A DNA stretch of 64,000 nucleotides from an uncultured Lachnospiraceae bacterium (GCA_910578335.1 CAJTPU010000008.1:1-64000); one strand, 5' to 3'; counted from the stretch's first letter, positions 50,931 through 61,000 are shown. Notes: generated by a model from the letters alone, not told the origin. Made by a program: numbers and translations.

Positions 50931-51747
50931 TCTCGAAAAGCATTTTGGGGACAATAAGGTCTTACGGGGTATCAATATTACCATTGATAAGGGCGATATT
51001 GTCGTGGTAATCGGTCCCTCCGGTTCCGGTAAAAGTACTTTTCTGCGCTGCTTAAACTGTATGGAAGACCCAACGGGCGGTCAGATTATTTTTAACGGTG
51101 TGGATATTGCCGATATGAAGGTAGATATCAATGTGCACAGAAGGCACATGGGTATGGTGTTTCAGCATTTCAATTTGTTCAACAACAAGACGGTAATACA
51201 GAATATTATGCTTGCGCCGGTATATCTTGCGTGTCAGGACTTGCGGCGTCTCAAACGAAAAAACGCATGGATTCGGCTGACGAATCTTTTTAAGGGCGGC
51301 AAGGCAAAAAAAGAACTGCTGCCGATAAAGACGGATAAGGCGGCAATCAAGGCGGCGGCGCGGGAAAATGCGCTTTCCCTGTTAAAGAAAATCGGGCTGG
51401 AGGATAAGGCGGACGTCTATCCTTCCACGCTCTCCGGCGGGCAGAAGCAGAGGGTGGCAATCATCCGTTCTCTTGCCATGAATCCGGACGTAATATTGTT
51501 TGACGAGCCGACCAGCGCCTTAGACCCGGAAATGGTAGGCGAAGTGCTGGATTTGATGAAGGCGCTTGCGGGAGAGGGCATGACCATGATTATTGTGACG
51601 CATGAGATGGGATTCGCCAAAGAGGTGGCGAACAAGGTGATTTTTATGGATGAGGGAACCATATTGGAGAGCGCGCCGCCGGCGGAATTTTTTGGTGCGC
51701 CAAAGCATCCGCGTCTCAAAGAGTTTTTGTCGAAGGTTTTGGTGTAA
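50914..51747 (+). CDS. Polar amino acid ABC ATPase (GlnQ type) with an internal insertion
   Basis: 277 residues: GPSGSGKSTFLRCLN, FQHFNLFNNKTVIQN, LSGGQKQRVAIIRSL, ILFDEPTSALDPEMVGE, VTHEM. GlnQ/HisP proteins are about 240 residues. The extra part is a basic stretch at about 109-145 (DLRRLKRKNAWIRLTNLFKG) between the Q-loop and the signature motif. GTG start at 50914 with AGGAG. Probably transports glutamine, histidine or another polar amino acid. Confidence 0.92.
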   Translation: MIDVINLEKHFGDNKVLRGINITIDKGDIVVVIGPSGSGKSTFLRCLNCMEDPTGGQIIFNGVDIADMKVDINVHRRHMGMVFQHFNLFNNKTVIQNIMLAPVYLACQDLRRLKRKNAWIRLTNLFKGGKAKKELLPIKTDKAAIKAAARENALSLLKKIGLEDKADVYPSTLSGGQKQRVAIIRSLAMNPDVILFDEPTSALDPEMVGEVLDLMKALAGEGMTMIIVTHEMGFAKEVANKVIFMDEGTILESAPPAEFFGAPKHPRLKEFLSKVLV

Positions 51748-51781
51748 AAGCTGCCCACAGAAAGTTTTGTACAACCAATTA

Positions 51782-51835
51782 AAAAAGCTCCTTTCCCGGT
51801 GCGCTTTTTGAGGGCGCATCGGAGAGGAGCTTTTT
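51782..51835. terminator. Bidirectional terminator after the amino acid importer
   Basis: AAAAAGCTCCT (51782-51792) pairs with AGGAGCTTTTT (51825-51835); an inner GGTGCGC/GCGCATC helix adds stability. The A and T flanks make it usable from both sides, also for the convergent SDR gene. Confidence 0.85.
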
Positions 51836-51853
51836 ATATGGCATGGAAAATGA

Positions 51854-52615
51854 CTACGGGCGAAGACCGCTGCCGCCCTGGAGGGTGATAGTTTCGCCGG
51901 TTACATAGCTTGCCTCTTCGCTTGCAAGGAAGACGCAGACACGTCCGATATCCTTCTGCGGGTCAGCAAAATGTCCGAGGGGGATACTCTGAATGGTTTT
52001 TTCGTATAAGTCAGGATAGGCTTCCTTCCACTGAGCCAGTCCCTCTGACATGGCAAGGGGGCATACCACATTGACGCGGACGCCGTCGGGACCCCATTCG
52101 CTTGCCGCCACTCTGGACATGCCGCGGATGCCTTCCTTTGCCGCCGCATAGCTGGACTGCCCAAGCTTGCCGAAGAGTCCTGCGCCGGAAGCAAAGTTGA
52201 CCACGCTGCCCTTTGTCTCCTTCAGATAAGGGAATGCGTGCTTCATGTAGAAGAAAGTAGCGTACAGACCGGAATAAATTGCTTTGTCAAAGTCTTCTTT
52301 TGTGTGGTCAATCAGGTTGACGCCGGAAGCGGAGTTCTGTGCGTTGTTGACAACGGCATCCAGCCGTCCCAGCTCCTTTACGCCTGTCTCGATGGCGTTT
52401 CTTACCTGCTCCTCGTCGCCGCCGTCAGCGGTCACGGGCACTACCTTTACGCCGTATTCTTTTTCGATTTCTTCTTTTGCTCTTTCCAGCTTTGACAGGG
52501 TGCGCCCTGTGACAATCAGATTGGCGCCTTCTGCTGCAAATGCGTTGGAAACGCCCCTGCCGATGCCCTGTCCGCCGCCGGTGATAAGTACAACCTTTCC
52601 TTCAAAACGTTTCAT
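51854..52615 (-). CDS. Short-chain dehydrogenase/reductase
   Basis: 253 residues: TGGGQGIG (cofactor), NNAQN (in place of the usual NNAG), Ser in NFASGAGLFG, and the catalytic Tyr/Lys in SSYAAAKEG. The substrate is unknown. The second-strand end (VTGRT) and the basic residue there suit NADP(H). Single gene with a long 5' gap; the family includes glucose dehydrogenases and hydroxysteroid dehydrogenases, and sequence alone does not choose. Confidence 0.87.
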   Translation of the reverse strand: MKRFEGKVVLITGGGQGIGRGVSNAFAAEGANLIVTGRTLSKLERAKEEIEKEYGVKVVPVTADGGDEEQVRNAIETGVKELGRLDAVVNNAQNSASGVNLIDHTKEDFDKAIYSGLYATFFYMKHAFPYLKETKGSVVNFASGAGLFGKLGQSSYAAAKEGIRGMSRVAASEWGPDGVRVNVVCPLAMSEGLAQWKEAYPDLYEKTIQSIPLGHFADPQKDIGRVCVFLASEEASYVTGETITLQGGSGLRP

Positions 52616-52717
52616 GTAAAATACCTTCCTTCTCTGTGATAGGCTGATACAGCCAGTACAATACCGTACCGCTTCATTTTACCACATAATTCCGGTTTTG
52701 CATATGCCGTTCTGCAG

Positions 52718-53377
52718 CTAAAATTCCCTTTTGTTGTATATTTTTACGGACAACAGGCAGGAGACGGCAAGGATAACGGCACCGATACCGAATATTCTGC
52801 CTGTAACGGTATAAATATGTTCTGCGGCATATAGCAGCAGATGGCGAATAAATGTTCCGCCTTTGAAAAGGTCATATTCTGCAAGGGCAAGGTATAGCAG
52901 GCAGACGAGAGCGGTGGGAATGTAATATCCCCATACTTTTCCTTTCTGGTAGCCAAGCTTAAATAGAAGGGGATACATAAAAAGGCTTAAAAAAGCGTAT
53001 ACAAGGAAGCCGAAAGCAATGAGAGCCAGATTCCACTTTAGGTCGGGATACCATTTGGACAGGGAAAACAGGTTTGCCAACGGGGTCAGGGCAAGACTTA
53101 GCAGGATACCTGCCGCAAACAGGATAAAGGAGAGAAGATACCGGCTAAAAACAATTTGGCTTCTTTCTATGGGCAGAGTCAGGTAGAGCCTGTTCAAGTC
53201 CCCTTTTTCTTCTATAAAAAAGAGATTAATGGAGAAGGAAAACGTCATAAACACTGCCATGGGAACCAGAAGGATGGAGGAAAACCATCCCAGCAGGAGC
53301 AAGGCGGCAGGGATAACCAGAAGCCTTATATGATAACATCTGATTGCGGACCAGTCTAATTTCATCATTTTAAGCAT
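52718..53377 (-). CDS. ABC-2 type permease (ABC2_membrane_5 type)
   Basis: 219 residues, six hydrophobic helices (about 20-40, 43-60, 90-110, 115-150, 160-180, 195-215). The opening MLKMMKLDWSAIRCYH and NLFFIEEKGDLNRLYLTLPIERSQIVFSRY are typical of clostridial two-gene ABC exporters controlled by YtrA-type GntR regulators. Start at 53377 is chosen (GAGG six bases before); ATG 53389 is possible. Follows the ATPase gene after a 100-bp structured gap. Confidence 0.83.
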   Translation of the reverse strand: MLKMMKLDWSAIRCYHIRLLVIPAALLLLGWFSSILLVPMAVFMTFSFSINLFFIEEKGDLNRLYLTLPIERSQIVFSRYLLSFILFAAGILLSLALTPLANLFSLSKWYPDLKWNLALIAFGFLVYAFLSLFMYPLLFKLGYQKGKVWGYYIPTALVCLLYLALAEYDLFKGGTFIRHLLLYAAEHIYTVTGRIFGIGAVILAVSCLLSVKIYNKREF

Positions 53378-53392
53378 GTTTTTCCTCATTTC

Positions 53393-53494
53393 TGCGCTGC
53401 TTTTGTCTCAACCATGTTGAGACTGCGCATAACGAGTTTGTGGCAAGCAGCGCGCAGACACAAATCTCGCGATTGAAAATTTCAATTTTCAATC
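53393..53494. repeat. Hairpin-rich gap between the YtrA-cassette ATPase and permease genes
   Basis: Three nested or adjacent inverted repeats: CTGCGCTGCTT (53393-53403) with AAGCAGCGCGCAG (about 53446-53458), GTCTCAAC/GTTGAGAC (53405-53423), and GATTGAAAATT/AATTTTCAATC (53471-53494, reaching the ATPase stop). Could modulate read-through or mRNA decay between the two genes; this is inference. Confidence 0.5.
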
Positions 53495-54333
53495 TTTTCA
53501 TTCCTTTCCATGTAGACTACAACATCATCAATCGAAGCTTTTTCTGTCACTGTGCCGGCGGGAAGCCCGCCGATATGCTTAAGCGGCATGAGGCACTCAT
53601 AACCGCTGCCGGTCTGCCGTATACCGATGGCGCAGCCTGCTTTCTCAGCGGGCAGCCTGTTTCCGCGCACAATGCAGTAGGAGGAGAGCAGCTCATCCTT
53701 GTCTCCCTCATAGATGATTTCACCGTCATGGATATAGACAATTTTGTCGGCGATACGCTCTAAGTCGCTGGTGATGTGGGTGGAAAACAAAATGGTCCTC
53801 TCTTCTGAAAGCAGGTATTCGCGGAAAATGTCCAGCAGCTCATCCCGCGCAGCCGGGTCCAGCCCGCCTGTGGGTTCGTCCAGCAGGAGCAGTCTGGTGT
53901 GGTGTGAGAGGTGCACAGCCATGGCGAGCTTCTGCTTCATGCCGCGGGACAGGTTTTTGAATTTTTTGGCGGGATTTAAGCCAAAGCGATTCAGGCAGTC
54001 CCTGTATTTGGCACTGTCCCAGCTTGGATAGAAGGCTCGCAGGCCTTTTTCAATATGCAGGGCAGTCCAGTCCTCCTGAAAGTAGGGCTGGTCAAAAAGA
54101 ATGGCAATTTCTTCCTTTAGGGCAGGCGTACCGGCTTCCTGCCCCAGAAGGCTTACCGTCCCGCTGTCAGGGAAAGAAAGTCCTGCCAGAATCCGCAGGG
54201 TGGTGGATTTCCCCGCGCCGTTTTTGCCTACAAATCCGCAGCAGAGCCCCTGCGGAACCGTAAAACTGATGTCTTTTAAGTGAAAATCAGGATAGGCTTT
54301 GCATAAATTATGAATTTCAATGGCATTGTTCAT
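53482..54333 (-). CDS. ABC transporter ATPase (BcrA/YtrB-like)
   Basis: 283 residues: GKNGAGKSTTLRIL, signature LSRGMKQKLAMA, Walker B LLLLDEPTGGLDP, H-loop STHITSD. The C-terminal 60 residues are an accessory domain seen in this exporter group. Overlaps the GntR gene by 17 bp; the permease gene follows after the hairpin-rich gap. Possibly exports a peptide antibiotic or cell-wall-active molecule. Confidence 0.9.
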   Translation of the reverse strand: MNNAIEIHNLCKAYPDFHLKDISFTVPQGLCCGFVGKNGAGKSTTLRILAGLSFPDSGTVSLLGQEAGTPALKEEIAILFDQPYFQEDWTALHIEKGLRAFYPSWDSAKYRDCLNRFGLNPAKKFKNLSRGMKQKLAMAVHLSHHTRLLLLDEPTGGLDPAARDELLDIFREYLLSEERTILFSTHITSDLERIADKIVYIHDGEIIYEGDKDELLSSYCIVRGNRLPAEKAGCAIGIRQTGSGYECLMPLKHIGGLPAGTVTEKASIDDVVVYMERNEKIEN

Positions 54334-54694
54334 GAAAAATCTCCTCCAGTCGGTCTTGTAGTCCGGTCAGGCTAAGTCCGGCAGCCATGCCTTTTTGGAC
54401 GGCGGTTTTCAGAGCATCGTCAATGGCGCTGAGGTACTGCTGCCGCACCGTTTCCGGCTTGCATTTTATAAAAGAACCCCGCCCCTGAATCGTATAAATC
54501 AGCCCTTCCGCCTCCAAATCACCGTATGCGCGGGTGGTGGTGATGACGCTGACGCGCAAATCCCGCGCAAGCTGGCGTATGGAGATAAGAGGGGCGTCCG
54601 GTGCCAGCTCTCCGGAAAGAATCTGCGCCTTTATCTGCATCTTAATCTGTTCATAAGCGGGTATTTCGCTTTGCAGGGAAAGGTTAATATTCAT
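54317..54694 (-). CDS. GntR-family regulator, YtrA subfamily
   Basis: 125 residues: a winged HTH (MNINLSLQSEIPAYEQIKMQIKAQILSGEL to RQLARDLRVSVITTTRAYGDLEAEGLI, with the basic wing GRGSFI) and the very short C-terminal helical region of YtrA members, which have no separate ligand domain. AAGGAGG lies before the ATG. It heads the ATPase/permease operon and very likely represses it. Confidence 0.9.
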   Translation of the reverse strand: MNINLSLQSEIPAYEQIKMQIKAQILSGELAPDAPLISIRQLARDLRVSVITTTRAYGDLEAEGLIYTIQGRGSFIKCKPETVRQQYLSAIDDALKTAVQKGMAAGLSLTGLQDRLEEIFHEQCH

Positions 54695-54713
54695 TTTCGC
54701 CTTACCTCCTTAT

Positions 54714-54758
54714 CATAGTGTATATGTTGAGTATATACACTATGTACATAAATGTCAA
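54714..54758 (-). promoter_or_regulatory. Promoter and YtrA-type operator
   Basis: On the minus strand TTGACA (54758-54753), 17 bp, TATACT (54735-54730). A perfect inverted repeat CATAGTGTATAT (54714-54725) / ATATACACTATG (54733-54744) with a 7-nt spacer covers the -10, as expected for autorepression. Confidence 0.85.
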
Positions 54759-54872
54759 GTATTATTTTGGAATGGAAATTTTGGTATGAAAAGGTAAAAA
54801 TCCTGTCGAAAATCGTAAACAGCGTTTTTTATATGAATATACTATAGTAAAAGAAAATCCGGAGAGGATATC

Positions 54873-55781
54873 ATGAAATATTTGTATATTGCGGCAGGCA
54901 TATTGGTGGTACTGATAATTCTGCTTGTGATATGGGTACTTTGCTTCAGACGGCACGCCAGATGTAAGGTGCGGCTTCGGTGCGATGAAGAAAAATGCCG
55001 GGATTTGAATCGGGCGATAGGTGTTTTCGGCTTTCAATATGATATTTGTCAGGACATTTTCTATTCTAAAAAGGATGCCTGGCAGCGGGAGATGGGCTAC
55101 GGGAAAATTTATGATGAACATGCCATCAGCATGGGAATGGTGTTTGACTGTGAGCCTCTGTATTTTTCCTGCAACGGAAAAAGCTACCTGATAGAGCTGT
55201 GGAAAGGGCAGTATGGCATGTCCACGGGCGCAGAAATCGGCTTTTATGTATCGGATGAGGAAGCAGGCGCACATCCTGAGCGGCTTTTCTACCGCAGCGT
55301 ATCGGATGAGGAAATGCTTTGTATGCGTTTTGTACTGAGGAAAAAAGGTCGTATTTTAATGATACGGGAAGAGAAGCACTGGTGGCTGACCGGCTTTGTG
55401 CTGGGTGAGTTTTCTCACAAGGAAGAGCTCGGCATGGAAATCTCCATTACCTTCAGAGACTGTCAGATGCGCAACGCCTTCTACGAAGCGCTTGTTCAGG
55501 CAGGCTACAGAAAGGAAAATATCTGTGTAAGCGGCACCTGTGTACGGTTCAGCTTTACAAGACCCTGCCACGCGTGCCCGAAACACTGCCGGCTGCGAGT
55601 ATGGTGGGTACAGTGGAAGAACAAAAGAAACTGCAGACGCTACCGCCGCGTGACCAGATGCTTTGTGCGCACAATAGACAGAGTGGATTATCTGGGCATG
55701 TGCTTCCCGGGGCTGTACCGTCTGTTAGGCAGATGCAGCAGGATACCTTGCAAGAAAAAGTGCAGGAGAAGAAGAGCATGA
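54873..55781 (+). CDS. DUF4474 membrane-anchored protein with Cys/Arg-rich tail
   Basis: 302 residues. One N-terminal transmembrane helix (about 4-25), a DUF4474 domain (about 48-230: FGFQYDICQDIFYSKKDAWQREMGYGKIYDEHA, CEPLYFSCNGKSYLIELWKGQYGMSTGAEIGFYV, HWWLTGFVLGEFS), then a tail rich in Arg, Lys and Cys (CHACPKHC, CKKKCRRRR). The function is unknown. The basic Cys-rich tail is odd and could bind metal, nucleic acid or membrane lipids. Overlaps the metallophosphoesterase start by 4 bp (ATGA). Confidence 0.8.
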   Translation: MKYLYIAAGILVVLIILLVIWVLCFRRHARCKVRLRCDEEKCRDLNRAIGVFGFQYDICQDIFYSKKDAWQREMGYGKIYDEHAISMGMVFDCEPLYFSCNGKSYLIELWKGQYGMSTGAEIGFYVSDEEAGAHPERLFYRSVSDEEMLCMRFVLRKKGRILMIREEKHWWLTGFVLGEFSHKEELGMEISITFRDCQMRNAFYEALVQAGYRKENICVSGTCVRFSFTRPCHACPKHCRLRVWWVQWKNKRNCRRYRRVTRCFVRTIDRVDYLGMCFPGLYRLLGRCSRIPCKKKCRRRRA

Positions 55782-56671
55782 GCACGAAAAGCCGTCTGGA
55801 TGCACTCTACCTTGGTGCGGATAAAATCTGCATCGGCGAGGGCAGCAGAATTGTACTGATGAGCGATTGTCACCGTGGCGTGGGAAACCACGGCGACAAT
55901 TTTCTGTATAATCAGAATCTGGCGGCAGCGGCGCTGTCCTACTATGACCGAAGGCAGTTTACCTATGTGGAGCTGGGGGATGGGGATGAGCTTTGGGAAA
56001 ACCGCAGGATAGAGCCGGTAATCCGGATGCACGACGATATTTTCGAGACCCTTTCCCGTCTTTACCGGCAGGGGCGCTTTATTATGCTCTACGGGAACCA
56101 TGACAGGAAAAAAGAGCAGCCGCGTTTTATGGAGCGCTATTACGCGCATTATTACTGTGAGCATGAGGACCGCTATCAGGAGCTTTTTCCGCACTGTGTG
56201 GCAAAGGAGGGGCTGGTCTTAGAGGATGCAGCAAGCGGCGGCAGGATATTTCTGGTGCATGGGCATCAGGGGGATTTGATGAATGATACGCTTTGGCGGC
56301 TGACCCGTTTTCTGGTACGCCATGTCTGGCGCAGGGTGGAGCTCTGGGGGATGCAGGACCCGACCAGCGCCGCCAAAAATTACAAGAGAAAGAAAAAGAC
56401 GGAGAGGCGGCTTTCTGCATGGGCGGATGAAAACGGCGTGCTCTTAGTGGCGGGGCATACCCACAGACCCGTGCTTCCAAAGCCGGGGGAGTCTTTATAT
56501 GCAAACGACGGAAGCTGCGTGCATCCCCGCAATATTACGGCACTGGAGATAGAATGCGGTTCGATTACGCTGGTAAAGTGGCGCACGGAGGTGGGAAAGC
56601 ACAATGCCCTGTATGTGGGGCGGGAGGTGATGGACGGACCGTACCGGATAGCAGATTATTTTATGCCATGA
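55778..56671 (+). CDS. Metallophosphoesterase
   Basis: 297 residues with the calcineurin-like motifs in order: MSDCHRG (Asp-x-His), ELGDGDELWE (Gly-Asp), YGNHDRK, a His in LVHGHQGD, and GHTHRP. Hydrolyses an unknown phosphoester with two metals. ATG 55778 follows GGAGAAG; the longer frame from 55574 reads through the DUF4474 gene. Translational coupling with DUF4474 suggests a shared task, perhaps at the membrane. Confidence 0.88.
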   Translation: MSTKSRLDALYLGADKICIGEGSRIVLMSDCHRGVGNHGDNFLYNQNLAAAALSYYDRRQFTYVELGDGDELWENRRIEPVIRMHDDIFETLSRLYRQGRFIMLYGNHDRKKEQPRFMERYYAHYYCEHEDRYQELFPHCVAKEGLVLEDAASGGRIFLVHGHQGDLMNDTLWRLTRFLVRHVWRRVELWGMQDPTSAAKNYKRKKKTERRLSAWADENGVLLVAGHTHRPVLPKPGESLYANDGSCVHPRNITALEIECGSITLVKWRTEVGKHNALYVGREVMDGPYRIADYFMP

Positions 56672-56689
56672 ATTTTTCGCTTTACGCAG

Positions 56690-56718
56690 TTGAACGGCAT
56701 CTGCTTTTGTGCTATAAT
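56690..56718 (+). promoter_or_regulatory. Promoter of carAB
   Basis: TTGAAC (56690-56695), 17 bp, TATAAT (56713-56718). It leaves a leader of about 92 nt before carA, room for a pyrimidine-related control element, but no PyrR-box consensus was recognised. Confidence 0.6.
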
Positions 56719-56817
56719 AAACCGATTACGCAAAAATAAGAAAAGAGAGCGAACGCTTACTACCGCAGAAAGTGCAATATCGGGGATATGCCTGCGATAT
56801 GCATGGAAAGGAAAGAA

Positions 56818-58032
56818 ATGAAAGCATTTTTAATACTAGAGGACGGCACTGTTTTTGAAGGAATCCACATTGGCGCCGACAAGACGGTTATCAGTGAGAT
56901 TGTTTTTAACACCTCTATGGCGGGCTATCTGGAGGTTCTGACCGACCCCTCCTATGCGGGGCAGGCGGTCTGTATGACCTATCCCCTTATCGGCAACTAC
57001 GGTGTGTGCAGGGAAGACATGGAATCCTTAAGACCCTGGCCTGACGGTTTTATTGTCAGGGAGCTTTCCAGAGTGCCGAGCAACTTCAGAAGCGATATGA
57101 GTATACAGCAGTTTCTTTCCGAAAACGGCGTGCCGGGCATTGCGGGAATTGACACGCGTGCGCTTACCCGCATACTGCGGGAAAAAGGCACCATGAACGG
57201 TATGATAACCACAAACGAGGGGTTTGATTTGGCGGAAATCATGCCAAAGCTGAAGGCATATACCACGGGCAAGGTAGTGGGAAAGGTGACTTGTCCGGAA
57301 AAATACGGTATTGCACCCAGCAGGACGCTTGCAGATAACGGGCCGCTCTCCGGCCGTGCCTCTTTTGACGCAGAAGGCTATGCGGCAGGCAGGCGGGAGA
57401 TGCGTCCTTCCATGGTAAAGGCATTAAACGGCGCCGGTTTAAAGGTGGCGCTTTTAGACTTTGGTGCCAAGGGAAATATCGCCCGCGCGCTTTCGCAGCG
57501 GGGCTGTGAGGTGACGGTGTATCCGGCGTTTACAAGGGCGGAGGAAATCATACAGGATGCGCCTGACGGTATTATGTTAAGCAACGGACCGGGCGACCCT
57601 AAGGAGTGCGGCGAAATCATTGCGGAGATTAAGAAGCTCTACGATACGGATATCCCCATCTTTGCCATCTGTTTAGGGCATCAGCTTATGGCGCTTGCCA
57701 TGGGCGCAGATACCCACAAATTAAAATACGGGCACAGGGGAGGCAACCATCCGGTAAAGGATTTGGCGACGGGGCGTGTCTATATTTCCTCCCAGAACCA
57801 TGGTTACGTGGTGGATGCGGACAGGCTTGACCCTGCGGTTGCGGTGCCGGCATTTGTCAATGTCAACGACGGCACCAACGAGGGGCTTTCCTATACGGGC
57901 AAGCAGATTTTTACGGTACAGTTTCATCCGGAGGCTTGTCCCGGACCACAGGATTCAGGGTATCTGTTTGACCGGTTCATTCAGATGATGCGGGAGCATG
58001 TAGGAGCGAAGGAGGGAAACGCAAATGCCTAA
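56818..58032 (+). CDS. carA: Carbamoyl-phosphate synthase small subunit
   Basis: 404 residues. The N-terminal CPSase small-chain domain (EDGTVFEG, FNTSMAGYLEVLTDPSYAGQ, GIAGIDTRALTRILREKG) is followed by a class-I glutamine amidotransferase domain (SNGPGDPKECG, nucleophile Cys in FAICLGHQLMALA, His-Glu in VQFHPEACPGP). Supplies ammonia to CarB for pyrimidine and arginine synthesis. ATG 56818 has GGAAAGGAAAG. Overlaps carB by 8 bp. Confidence 0.96.
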   Translation: MKAFLILEDGTVFEGIHIGADKTVISEIVFNTSMAGYLEVLTDPSYAGQAVCMTYPLIGNYGVCREDMESLRPWPDGFIVRELSRVPSNFRSDMSIQQFLSENGVPGIAGIDTRALTRILREKGTMNGMITTNEGFDLAEIMPKLKAYTTGKVVGKVTCPEKYGIAPSRTLADNGPLSGRASFDAEGYAAGRREMRPSMVKALNGAGLKVALLDFGAKGNIARALSQRGCEVTVYPAFTRAEEIIQDAPDGIMLSNGPGDPKECGEIIAEIKKLYDTDIPIFAICLGHQLMALAMGADTHKLKYGHRGGNHPVKDLATGRVYISSQNHGYVVDADRLDPAVAVPAFVNVNDGTNEGLSYTGKQIFTVQFHPEACPGPQDSGYLFDRFIQMMREHVGAKEGNANA

Positions 58033-61000
58033 GAATGCCAATGTGAAGAGAGTAATGGTAATCGGCTCCGGCCCGATTGTCATCGGACAGGCGGCGGAGT
58101 TTGATTATGCGGGTACGCAGGCGTGCCGCTCCTTAAAAGAGGAGGGCGTGGAGGTTATCCTGGTAAACTCCAATCCGGCGACCATTATGACGGATAAGGA
58201 TATTGCGGACAAGGTCTATATCGAGCCGCTTACCATCAAGGTATTGGAGCAGATTATCGAAAAGGAAAAGCCGGATTCCATACTGCCGACTCTTGGCGGG
58301 CAGGCAGGGCTGAATCTGGGCATGGAGCTGGAAGAATCCGGCTTCTTAAAGAGCCACCATGTGCAGCTTTTGGGGACGACTGCGGCAACCATCCGCAATG
58401 CGGAAGGGCGGCAGGAGTTTAAGGATTTGATGGAGCGCATCGGGGAGCCCTGCGCGGCTTCCGAGGTGGTGGAAAACGTGGAGGACGGCATCGCTTTTGT
58501 GGGCAAAATCGGCTATCCGGTGGTGCTGCGTCCCGCTTATACGCTGGGCGGTTCAGGCGGCGGCATCGCCCACAACCAGACGGAGCTTGTGGAAATACTG
58601 GAAAACGGGCTCAGGCTTTCCCGTGTGGGGCAGGTGCTTGTGGAGCGCTGTATTGCCGGCTGGAAGGAAATCGAGTACGAGGTTATGCGCGATGGTGCGG
58701 GCAACTGTATTACCGTGTGTAACATGGAAAATATAGACCCGGTGGGTGTACATACCGGGGACAGTATCGTGGTGGCGCCCTCCCAGACCTTGAGCGATAA
58801 AGAGTATCAGATGCTTCGAAGCTCGGCGTTAAACATCATTAATGAGCTGGAGATTACCGGCGGCTGTAATGTGCAGTTTGCCCTTCATCCCACCAGTTTT
58901 GAATACTGCGTTATCGAGGTAAATCCAAGGGTAAGCCGTTCTTCCGCTTTGGCGAGCAAGGCGACGGGGTATCCGATTGCAAAGGTGGCGGCAAAGATTG
59001 CGCTGGGGTATACGCTGGACGAGATTAAAAATGCCATTACCGGCAAGACCTACGCCAGCTTTGAGCCTGCGCTGGATTACTGCGTAGTCAAGATGCCAAG
59101 GCTTCCCTTTGACAAATTTATCACAGCGAAGAGAACCCTCACCACGCAGATGAAGGCGACGGGAGAGGTGATGAGTATCTGCACCAATTTCGAGGGTGCG
59201 CTGATGAAGGCAATCCGCTCTTTGGAGCAGCATGTGGACTGCCTGCTTGACTACGATTTTTCCGCATTGTCCGCCGACGAGCTGCGGGACAGGCTGAAAA
59301 TTGTGGACGACCAGAGAATCTGGGTGATTGCGGAGGCGTTAAGAAAAGGGCTTACCTATGAGGAAATCCATGCAATTACCATGATTGATATCTGGTTTAT
59401 CGACAAGCTGGCTGTTTTGGTGGAGATGGAGGAGACGCTAAAGAGCGAGCCGCTGACACCGGCGCTTTTAAGGGAAGCAAAGAGGCTGGAGTTTTCCGAC
59501 AAGGTAATCGGCAGGCTGACAGGTATGGCGGAAAGCGACGTTAAGGCTATGCGTTATGAAAACGGCATAACGGCGGTATTTAAGATTGTAGATACCTGTG
59601 CGGCGGAATTTGCGGCAAGTACGCCCTACTATTATTCCACCTTTGGCGGGGAGAGCGAGGCGGCTCCCTCAAAGGGCAGGAAAAAAGTGCTGGTGCTGGG
59701 CTCCGGTCCCATCCGCATTGGGCAGGGAATCGAGTTTGACTACTGCTCCGTGCATGCTACGTGGGCGTTTTCGCGGGCGGGTTATGAGACGATTATTATC
59801 AACAACAATCCGGAGACGGTGAGCACGGACTTTGATATTGCGGACAAGCTGTATTTTGAGCCGCTGACGCCGGAGGATGTGGAAAATATTGTAAATGTAG
59901 AACAGCCGGACGGCGCGGTAGTGCAGTTTGGCGGGCAGACAGCCATTAAGCTGACGGAAAGCCTGATGAAGATGGGCGTGCCCATTTTAGGTACAAAAGC
60001 GGAAGATGTGGATGCCGCGGAGGACAGGGAGCTGTTTGACGCTATTTTACAACAGACGGGTATCCCCCGCGCGGCAGGCGGCACGGTCTACACCGCGGAG
60101 GAGGCAAAGGAGGTTGCAAACCGCTTGGGATATCCGGTGCTGGTAAGACCTTCCTATGTGCTGGGCGGACAGGGTATGCAGATTGCCACCTCCGACGAAG
60201 AGATTGCAGTGTTTATGGAAATCATCAACCGAATCGCGCAGGACCATCCCATCCTTGTGGACAAATACCTGCAGGGCAAGGAGATTGAGGTGGACGCGGT
60301 GTGCGACGGTACGGATATCCTGATTCCCGGAATTATGGAGCATATCGAGCGGACGGGTATTCATTCCGGCGACTCCATCTCCGTATATCCGGCACCCACC
60401 ATAGACAGGGAAGTGAAGGAAAAAATTGCGGAGTATACCCGCAGGCTTGCCGCGGCGCTGCACGTCAAGGGGCTTATCAACATTCAGTTTATTGCAATCG
60501 GCACGGAGGTTTACGTGATAGAGGTCAATCCCCGTTCTTCCCGTACCGTGCCCTATATCAGTAAGGTGACGGGGATTCCCATCGTGGATTTGGCGACGGA
60601 GGTCATTATCGGCAAAACCATACGGGAGCTGGGGTACGAGCCGGGACTGCAGCCGGAGGCGGACTATTTTGCCATCAAGATGCCGGTATTCTCCTTTGAA
60701 AAAATACGGGGCGCGGAAATCAGCTTGGGACCGGAGATGAAGTCTACGGGAGAGTGTCTTGGCATTGCAAAGGATTTCAACGAAGCGCTCTATAAGGCGT
60801 TTCTGGGCGCAGGTGTTGTGCTGCCCAAGCATAAGCAGATGATTATCACGGTAAAGGATGCGGACAAGGGCGAGGCGATTGAAATCGGACGCAGGTTTGA
60901 AAAGCTGGGATACACAATTTATGCCACCAGAAGTACTGCCGCGGCACTGAATGAGGCGGGTGTGAAAGCGCGCAGGGTCAACAAGATTTCGCAGGAGTCG

